From NCBI GenBank assembly GCA_021464525.1, contig JADRCO010001345.1:1-20088 (forward strand): a stretch of 20,088 bases of DNA, given 5' to 3'. The position numbers were made by a program, and so were the translations under genes. The DNA is from Rhizophagus sp. LPA8_4_AMF. Lineage: Eukaryota > Glomeromycota > Glomeromycetes > Glomerales > Glomeraceae. This document shows positions 18,061 through 20,088 of the stretch, in pieces; the stretch's first letter is position 1; every line of letters starts with the position of its first letter. Under the pieces are notes generated by a model that worked only from the letters and a program-made list of their open reading frames with translations, searched no databases and was not told the DNA's origin.

Positions 18061-18432
18061 AATACTGTATATCCAAATAAGGATCGAAACCCGATTGATA
18101 TCCTTTTCTTACGCCATTTTTTAATTAATTTTTTTTTTTTTAATTACCGCCTATGCAATTTATTCCTGGAATTTCAAAAATTAATTTTTTAATTAATCGA
18201 TCAATGAAAAAAATAATTAAATGTTAAATATCTTAAACTTTTAATTAATAGATAAAAAAGATAAAGGAAGGAAATAAATTTGTTTATCATAACTTTGTAA
18301 AATGTATAAATAATGGCATGAAAACGCATATTGATGATTTTAATAATATCACTGCTGTAAAAATAATATTCTTTATTTTTTTTTTTACAACAAATTAAAC
18401 CTTCACACTTCTTTCCATATCATTCTCAAAAT
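18061..18432. other. 5' flank of the secreted-protein gene
   Basis: AT-rich, with the TATA box at 18305 and a T-run followed by a C/T-rich leader (CCTTCACACTTCTTTCC) just before the start codon, a common arrangement for fungal core promoters. Confidence 0.5.
18305..18312 (+). promoter_or_regulatory. TATA box of the secreted-protein gene
   Basis: TATAAATA lies 128 bp upstream of the ATG at 18433, followed by a pyrimidine-rich segment around 18401-18420. This distance is similar to that of the gene A promoter. Confidence 0.5.
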
Positions 18433-19077
18433 ATGTTTGCTCAATTATATTTTTTATATATTTTCTTTTTGGTTTCAGCCGTAGTAGGATTACCTGTAGA
18501 AAATTCACAAAATCTGACTATTAGCACTAATGGTCTTGACTCTACAAGCTTTATACCCACTAAGCCTAAATGTACTGACCCTGTTTATACTAAATATAGA
18601 AGCTCCGTTTGCGTTACAAGGAAAGTAGCGAGGGTTTCATGCGAATCTTATGATCTTCCAGGCACAATTGTAGATACTAACTTTAGCTGTGAAGATGGCA
18701 GATCCTGTATTGATATTACCTCAAATGATGCATTTTGTGTTGACGAAAACAGTAAACTCGCTCGAGAATGGGAAAATAATCATGTTGATGGAAGAGTATG
18801 TTCAGAACCTATTTTATTATTGCCACCAACAAATGCTCATGAACTTCTTATTGCTGGAATAACAACATATTCAACAACTGGGGATCCAATACAAGTAGCA
18901 TCCCTAGAAGCAAGATATGATGATAAAGATTCAGATGATTTTACAGAACAACAAAATAATTACAGCTTCATTATTAAAAAAGATAATTATTCTCATTATT
19001 TAAGTTTCTGCTTCAGTGCAGGCACTCCACAGGAAGTACAAGCTGTAGCTTCTCTAGCATATGCTTTAATAGAATGA
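18433..19077 (+). CDS. Small secreted eight-cysteine protein, 214 aa
   Basis: Single-exon gene with a start context of AAAATG and a clear signal peptide: a hydrophobic core from residues 5-19 (LYFLYIFFLVSAVVG), with cleavage likely near 19-21. The mature part has eight cysteines (47, 60, 70, 86, 92, 102, 123, 193), an even number that fits four disulfides, and four N-glycosylation sequons (Asn 27, 83, 176, 185). The C-terminal half (124-214) is richer in beta-type and acidic sequence and has no membrane segment or GPI-type tail. No family or catalytic motif is recognised. Base use is more GC-rich than the flanks, as expected of a real gene. A secreted wall or symbiosis protein is possible given the likely organism, but that is inference. 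Confidence 0.85.
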   Translation: MFAQLYFLYIFFLVSAVVGLPVENSQNLTISTNGLDSTSFIPTKPKCTDPVYTKYRSSVCVTRKVARVSCESYDLPGTIVDTNFSCEDGRSCIDITSNDAFCVDENSKLAREWENNHVDGRVCSEPILLLPPTNAHELLIAGITTYSTTGDPIQVASLEARYDDKDSDDFTEQQNNYSFIIKKDNYSHYLSFCFSAGTPQEVQAVASLAYALIE

Positions 19078-19663
19078 TGGATGTTTTTTTTTTGTGTTAA
19101 TTATTTTACATTATAAACAGAATATATAGTTTTTTTTTTTAATGTATGGTTTTGTTTAACACCAAATATAAGTGTGAACAAAGCGCTTTAAATCTTTTTA
19201 TAAAATTTGAAATTTAATGAAATCTTATTATAAAATTAGATATAATCTCTATATTTATGTTTGTAATTAATTTAAATCACACCACTCACCACAGTTATAC
19301 GTATTATTTATTTATTTTTTTATTTATTTTTTTTATTCTACATTATCAATAGTCTAATTTAGATGTTTCCATTAATAATTCATATTGCAATATTTAATGC
19401 TGCTGCATACACCATCATAATTTTTCGTGTTCCATTGATTAATTATTAATAAATTTGACGTAATTAATTTATCACCACATATGTTAATACTTAAACGTTT
19501 CAAATTTCCATTGTTATTATTATTATTATTATAATTAAATATACTTGACATATGTTTTTCTTTGTTTTTCATTTTTTTTTTTTATTATGCAATATTTGCG
19601 GTATAAAAATAAAAAATAAATTATTTTTTTTTTAAAGATTGTGTTTTTGTATAAATTCGGCCA
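19078..19663. other. 3' flank of the secreted-protein gene and an uncertain minus-strand frame
   Basis: AT-rich with long T runs. A minus-strand frame at 19372-19551 begins MSSIFNY, runs through an Asn homopolymer (from an ATT microsatellite at 19513-19532), and then has a coding-like segment (GNLKRLSINICGDKLI). It could be a truncated gene or exon, but there is no motif, partner exon or promoter. No polyadenylation hexamer is obvious directly behind 19077. Confidence 0.35.
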
Positions 19664-20034
19664 TAATAACATGTATTCTATATTTACAATCAACAACGTA
19701 GGAATATCCATTTCGAATCTAAATGCCTTACACAATAATAATACAATTAATACTTCAACATTTGCGCCTCAAAACGTTATATATGAATTTTACTTTCCTT
19801 TACCCTATAAAAAATTTTATTCGTTATTTCTGTAAAAACTCCGTAAAAATGAGCCTTTCACGGATCCATTCACGGAAAATGCAAATAATTCGATAAATTC
19901 CGCGATATAAGGTTATTAATTCTGGAAATATGAGCCTTTTACGAAAAAAAGTTGGAATATAAAAAATGGATTGACTTTTTTTACAGGGTTACCAAACGTT
20001 GATCTATCACGTTACATATCAATACACCTATTAG

Positions 20035-20040
<6 letters not shown>
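19664..20040 (+). pseudogene. Asn/Gln-rich family, fragment E (split by a MITE)
   Basis: The left piece, about 19664-19802, encodes the family segment NNVGISISNLNALHNNN...APQNVIYEFYFPLP, closest to copies B and D. The right piece, 19989 to about 20040, resumes with CCAAACG...ATCTATCACGTTACATATCAATACACC and TTAGAAAAT (the IYHVTYQYT and LEN segments), with small losses. The N-terminal 40 or so residues are absent, the middle is interrupted by the element at 19803-19988, and the 3' half is lost in the terminal poly-T. A clear relic of a host gene copy. Confidence 0.75.
19803..19988. mobile_element. 186-bp MITE with TTA target duplication
   Basis: Terminal inverted repeats CCCTATAAAAAA (19803-19814) and TTTTTTACAGGG (19977-19988) match at 11 of 12 positions. 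TTA stands on both sides (19800-19802 and 19989-19991). Removing the element and one TTA restores the family sequence TTTACCAAACG, which gives an independent empty-site check. Inside, ATGAGCCTTT(C/T)ACG occurs twice in direct orientation. There is no coding capacity. A 3-bp TTA duplication fits the PIF/Harbinger superfamily; assignment from this alone is tentative. Confidence 0.8.
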
Positions 20041-20075
<35 letters not shown>

Positions 20076-20088
20076 ATTTTTTTTTTTT
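20039..20088. repeat. Poly-T tract at the window end
   Basis: Thirty-three T residues, then a short TAATTA interruption and more T. It abuts the truncated fragment E and is probably an assembly end, or less likely the A-tail of a reverse-transcribed insertion in the opposite orientation. Confidence 0.8.

Noticed and set aside
17956-18192. 78-codon plus-strand frame rich in FGE motifs
   Set aside because: It is a translation of the right arm of the TTTCGGCGAA fold-back array; the apparent protein repeat follows the DNA repeat.
20039-20088. Poly-T as the tail of a reverse-transcribed element
   Set aside because: No element body or target duplication is visible within the window; an assembly end is simpler.

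Overview
The window is very AT-rich eukaryotic DNA, full of homopolymer A/T tracts and simple repeats, with few genes, most of them single-exon. The 647-residue protein at 5872-7815 resembles a large MACPF-like family I associate with arbuscular mycorrhizal fungi (Rhizophagus/Glomeromycota). That resemblance and the base composition make a Glomeromycota nuclear contig the best guess. This is recognition from memory, not a search. The low-complexity ends (polypurine at 1-216, poly-T at 20039-20088) look like assembly-break sequence.

Layout. 1-2296 is gene-poor. 2297-4615 is one arm of a segmental duplication carrying gene A (3435-3998, +), an Asn/Gln-rich 187-residue protein. 4616-4790 is a cluster of TCCGG-type repeats that begins exactly where the duplication ends. 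5872-7815 (-) is the MACPF-like gene. 10123-10719 (-) is gene B, a second, reframed Asn/Gln-rich copy. 11184-13169 is the other duplication arm, with broken copy C. 13257-13912 (-) holds exon-like remnants of an unrelated gene. 15108-15630 (-) is broken copy D. 16240-18060 holds two hairpins, one copy of a three-copy dispersed repeat and a fold-back element made of TTTCGCCGAA-type units. 18433-19077 (+) encodes a small secreted eight-cysteine protein. 19664-20040 (+) is fragment E of the Asn/Gln-rich family, split by a 186-bp MITE with a TTA target duplication.

How it fits together. The main theme is a local, fast-decaying multigene family. Five copies (A, B, C, D, E) lie in alternating orientation and form two subfamilies: A and C, and B, D and E. 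A and C share a core promoter block (TATATAAACAACGCGCA) and a downstream TGTCACG doublet, but only A has a roughly 50-60 bp minisatellite directly upstream of the TATA box. Only A looks fully normal; B is open but shifted in frame at both ends. The surrounding repeats are likely drivers or by-products of this turnover. I see no tRNA, rRNA, CRISPR array or virus-derived element.
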